A DNA stretch of 64,000 bases from an uncultured Eggerthellaceae bacterium. GTDB lineage: Bacteria; Actinomycetota; Coriobacteriia; Coriobacteriales; Eggerthellaceae. The notes under the pieces are model-generated. The model did no database searches. It had not been told where the DNA came from and saw only the letters and a program-made list of their open reading frames with translations. Location: the NCBI GenBank assembly GCA_910588095.1, contig CAJUQH010000010.1, positions 1 to 64,000 on the forward strand. Reading direction: 5' to 3'. Positions within the stretch are counted from its first letter, which is position 1, and every line of letters begins with the position of its first letter. The position numbers and the translations under genes are program-made. Below, in pieces: positions 61,538-64,000 of this stretch.

Positions 61538-62649
61538 CGCCCGGAAGCGCCGTCCCAGTAGAAGCCGTCGTCGGGCAGGGCGCCGCCAAGGGCCTGCGGG
61601 GCCAGCTCGAACAGGCGGCCCAGGTAGCCGCTCAACGCGGCCTTCATGTCGGAGCCGGTCAAGCATACGACGTTGCAGGCGGGTATGGCCTTCTCGGCCA
61701 CGGGCACGCTGCCCACGATGCCCAGCTCCACCACCTCGGGCGCCACGGCGGCCGGGTCGTTGGCGGCCAGCGCCGCGGCGGCTTCGTGGTCGCGCAGGAA
61801 CCGCCGCACGTCCTCGGGGTGCTCGTCCAGCACCTCGGCTCGCGCCACGGTCACGCCGGTGACGAACCGCCCCGCCTCTTGGCCGTCGGCTGCATCGGCG
61901 AAGGCGCGGTCCCACTGCTCGGTCAGGTCGAGCACGGCTTCCAGGTTGCCGTCCTTCGCGATGGCGGCGGTGGCGAAGGGCTGCGGCACGATGCCCACGG
62001 CGGTGGGATCGGCCTGGATGAGCGCGGCTACCTCGGCAGGCTCGGAGCGGAAGTCGAGGGTGACGCTGTCGGCCACGCCGGCCGCCTGCAGCAGGCACTC
62101 CACCGTGTACTGCGGCACGGTGCCCTTGCCGGTGAGGTACACAGTGCGCCCGGCCAGGTCGGCCATGGAAAGGTCGTCGGCGGCCTTGAGCTGCGCGTCG
62201 GCGGTGAGCGCGTACAGCACGCCCAGGGTGTTCACGTCGATGGCGCGCACCGCGCCGTTGGTGCGCTGGTACAGCGTGGCGGCCAGGTTGGCCGGTATCA
62301 GCGCGATGTCGCATTCGCCCGAGGCCAGCTTGGGGGCCACCTCGTCGGCTGTGGCCGCCATCTCGAAGAGGTAGGGGGCGTCGGCGTTGCCGGGTGCGGC
62401 ATCGCCTTCCGCAGCATCAGCCGCAGCGCCGTCTTCCGCTTCCTGGGCAAGGCCGTTCTCGGCGATGAGCGACGCCAGGCCGATGGTGGTCGGGCCCTTC
62501 AGCGAGCATATGCGCAAGGGCTCTTGGGAGCTGCCGGCGCTTTCATGGTCGGGCGTGGGGGCGCAGCCGGCCAGCAGGCCAATGCTCAGCAGCAGCGCCA
62601 TGGCTATGCCGCGGGCGGGGGTCAGGGCTCGAGCAAGGGCGTGGGGCAT
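61534..62649 (-). CDS. ABC substrate-binding lipoprotein, NMT1/SsuA-like
   Basis: 371 residues from the ATG at 62649. Lipobox LLAGC with Cys29, then two alpha/beta lobes (ICSLKGPTTIGLASLI; LASGECDIALIPANLAA; GRTVYLTGKGTVPQY). An acidic Ala-rich insertion lies at ~70-90. The Pro-Thr-Thr after the first strand and DIALIP hinge resemble NMT1/THI5-like and sulfonate binders. It is the first gene of the pair with the fused transporter. Confidence 0.82.
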   Translation of the reverse strand: MPHALARALTPARGIAMALLLSIGLLAGCAPTPDHESAGSSQEPLRICSLKGPTTIGLASLIAENGLAQEAEDGAAADAAEGDAAPGNADAPYLFEMAATADEVAPKLASGECDIALIPANLAATLYQRTNGAVRAIDVNTLGVLYALTADAQLKAADDLSMADLAGRTVYLTGKGTVPQYTVECLLQAAGVADSVTLDFRSEPAEVAALIQADPTAVGIVPQPFATAAIAKDGNLEAVLDLTEQWDRAFADAADGQEAGRFVTGVTVARAEVLDEHPEDVRRFLRDHEAAAALAANDPAAVAPEVVELGIVGSVPVAEKAIPACNVVCLTGSDMKAALSGYLGRLFELAPQALGGALPDDGFYWDGASGR

Positions 62650-63023
62650 GGGGTCACCAGCTTCCGGGAAAGCTCGCAGGCTCGCCCGGCATGGGCTGCG
62701 CGCGAAACGGGTAAACTCGCGCAAGTATAGCATGGCGCATGGCCCAGCGAGCCGCTGCGTGGCTGCTCGAGCTGCCATCGGCCATGTTCCTTGGGCACCT
62801 ACACCGGTTGAGGCCGCGCTGCCCTGCCGGATGGGGTAGCGGTGCCTATAGAATCAGCAGAGCGCTGCGCCGGTGCGCGCCCTGTGGGCACCGGGCCGCC
62901 CGCGCCGATGCGCCGATGGCCGAACTTGGCCGGGCGCGCATCCTATCCCTTTCCGGTTCTTCAAGGACGGGCTGAGCGCAGCCCCCTGCCGGCTTGCTGT
63001 TCGACGAAGGAGGAGGAGCGCTG
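62650..63023. other. Divergent intergenic region
   Basis: 374 bases between the binding-protein gene and the flavoprotein gene. The minus-strand extended -10 TGCTATACT is at 62724-62732. On the plus strand TATAGAAT near 62848 is a possible -10. I see no gene, riboswitch or repeat; the open frames are high-GC shadows. Confidence 0.5.
62724..62729 (-). promoter_or_regulatory. -10 box of the ABC importer operon
   Basis: TATACT preceded by TGC on the minus strand, about 75 bases before the lipoprotein start. Confidence 0.5.

Positions 63024-64000
<977 letters not shown>

Overview
The window is GC-rich (except its left edge and the middles of three surface-protein genes) and reads as a chromosome segment of an actinobacterium of class Coriobacteriia, most likely family Eggerthellaceae. 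The grounds are codon use and gene content: a YceD/coaD neighbourhood with a small coiled-coil protein, an NRAMP-related magnesium transporter of the type characterised from Eggerthella lenta, BspA-like/InlB-repeat surface proteins, and a small SRP RNA next to dnaX-ybaB-recR. The genus is not decided by what I can see.

Layout. 1-605 is an AT-rich island edge carrying the first 50 codons of a phospholipase-D-like nuclease that leaves the window; the island stops at the 3' end of guaA (606-1589). A tRNA-Arg(ACG) and an HtrA protease follow. 3.4-8.0 kb holds surface protein 1 and a higBA toxin-antitoxin pair. 8.2-13.7 kb is a leftward block (mnmA, a C26 glutamine amidotransferase-like hydrolase, an LPG-synthase-like membrane protein, rpmB, an MFS transporter). 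13.8-27.1 kb is a rightward housekeeping block (Gls24, FakA-like, recG, rsmD, coaD, YceD, an aldolase, prepilin peptidase, a CBS protein, a lysozyme-like protein, a TrkA pair, purB). 27.2-30.7 kb has a Tat/membrane-anchored protein and a two-component system. 30.7-34.7 kb is surface protein 2, then a DUF4143-type ATPase, leuCD, a small toxin-like element, leuB, hisS, aspS, SRP RNA, dedA, dnaX, ybaB, recR, an MgtE_N/CBS protein and an NRAMP-like transporter. 50.0-55.0 kb has a Fic remnant and surface protein 3. The right end has ettA, a methyltransferase, elp3, an ABC importer with permease and ATPase fused, and the start of a NuoF/GltD-type flavoprotein.

The most interesting pattern links the three surface-protein genes (3.8, 31.2 and 50.8 kb). 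Each has the same extended -10 promoter and then a 265-320 nt leader. The leaders differ in sequence, but several helices keep pairing by compensatory changes, two loops carry an invariant 9-nt complementarity, and the last hairpin buries the Shine-Dalgarno sequence. This looks like an undescribed cis-regulatory RNA. The same genes carry in-frame copies of two palindromic interspersed repeats, and gene 2 contains a near-perfect 507-bp tandem duplication.

A second candidate system is a ~250-bp cassette between leuD and leuB. It encodes a 46-residue hydrophobic/basic peptide, its ribosome-binding site lies in a hairpin, and a convergent antisense transcript with its own promoter and terminator can be predicted. 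Together this is the layout of a type I toxin-antitoxin locus.
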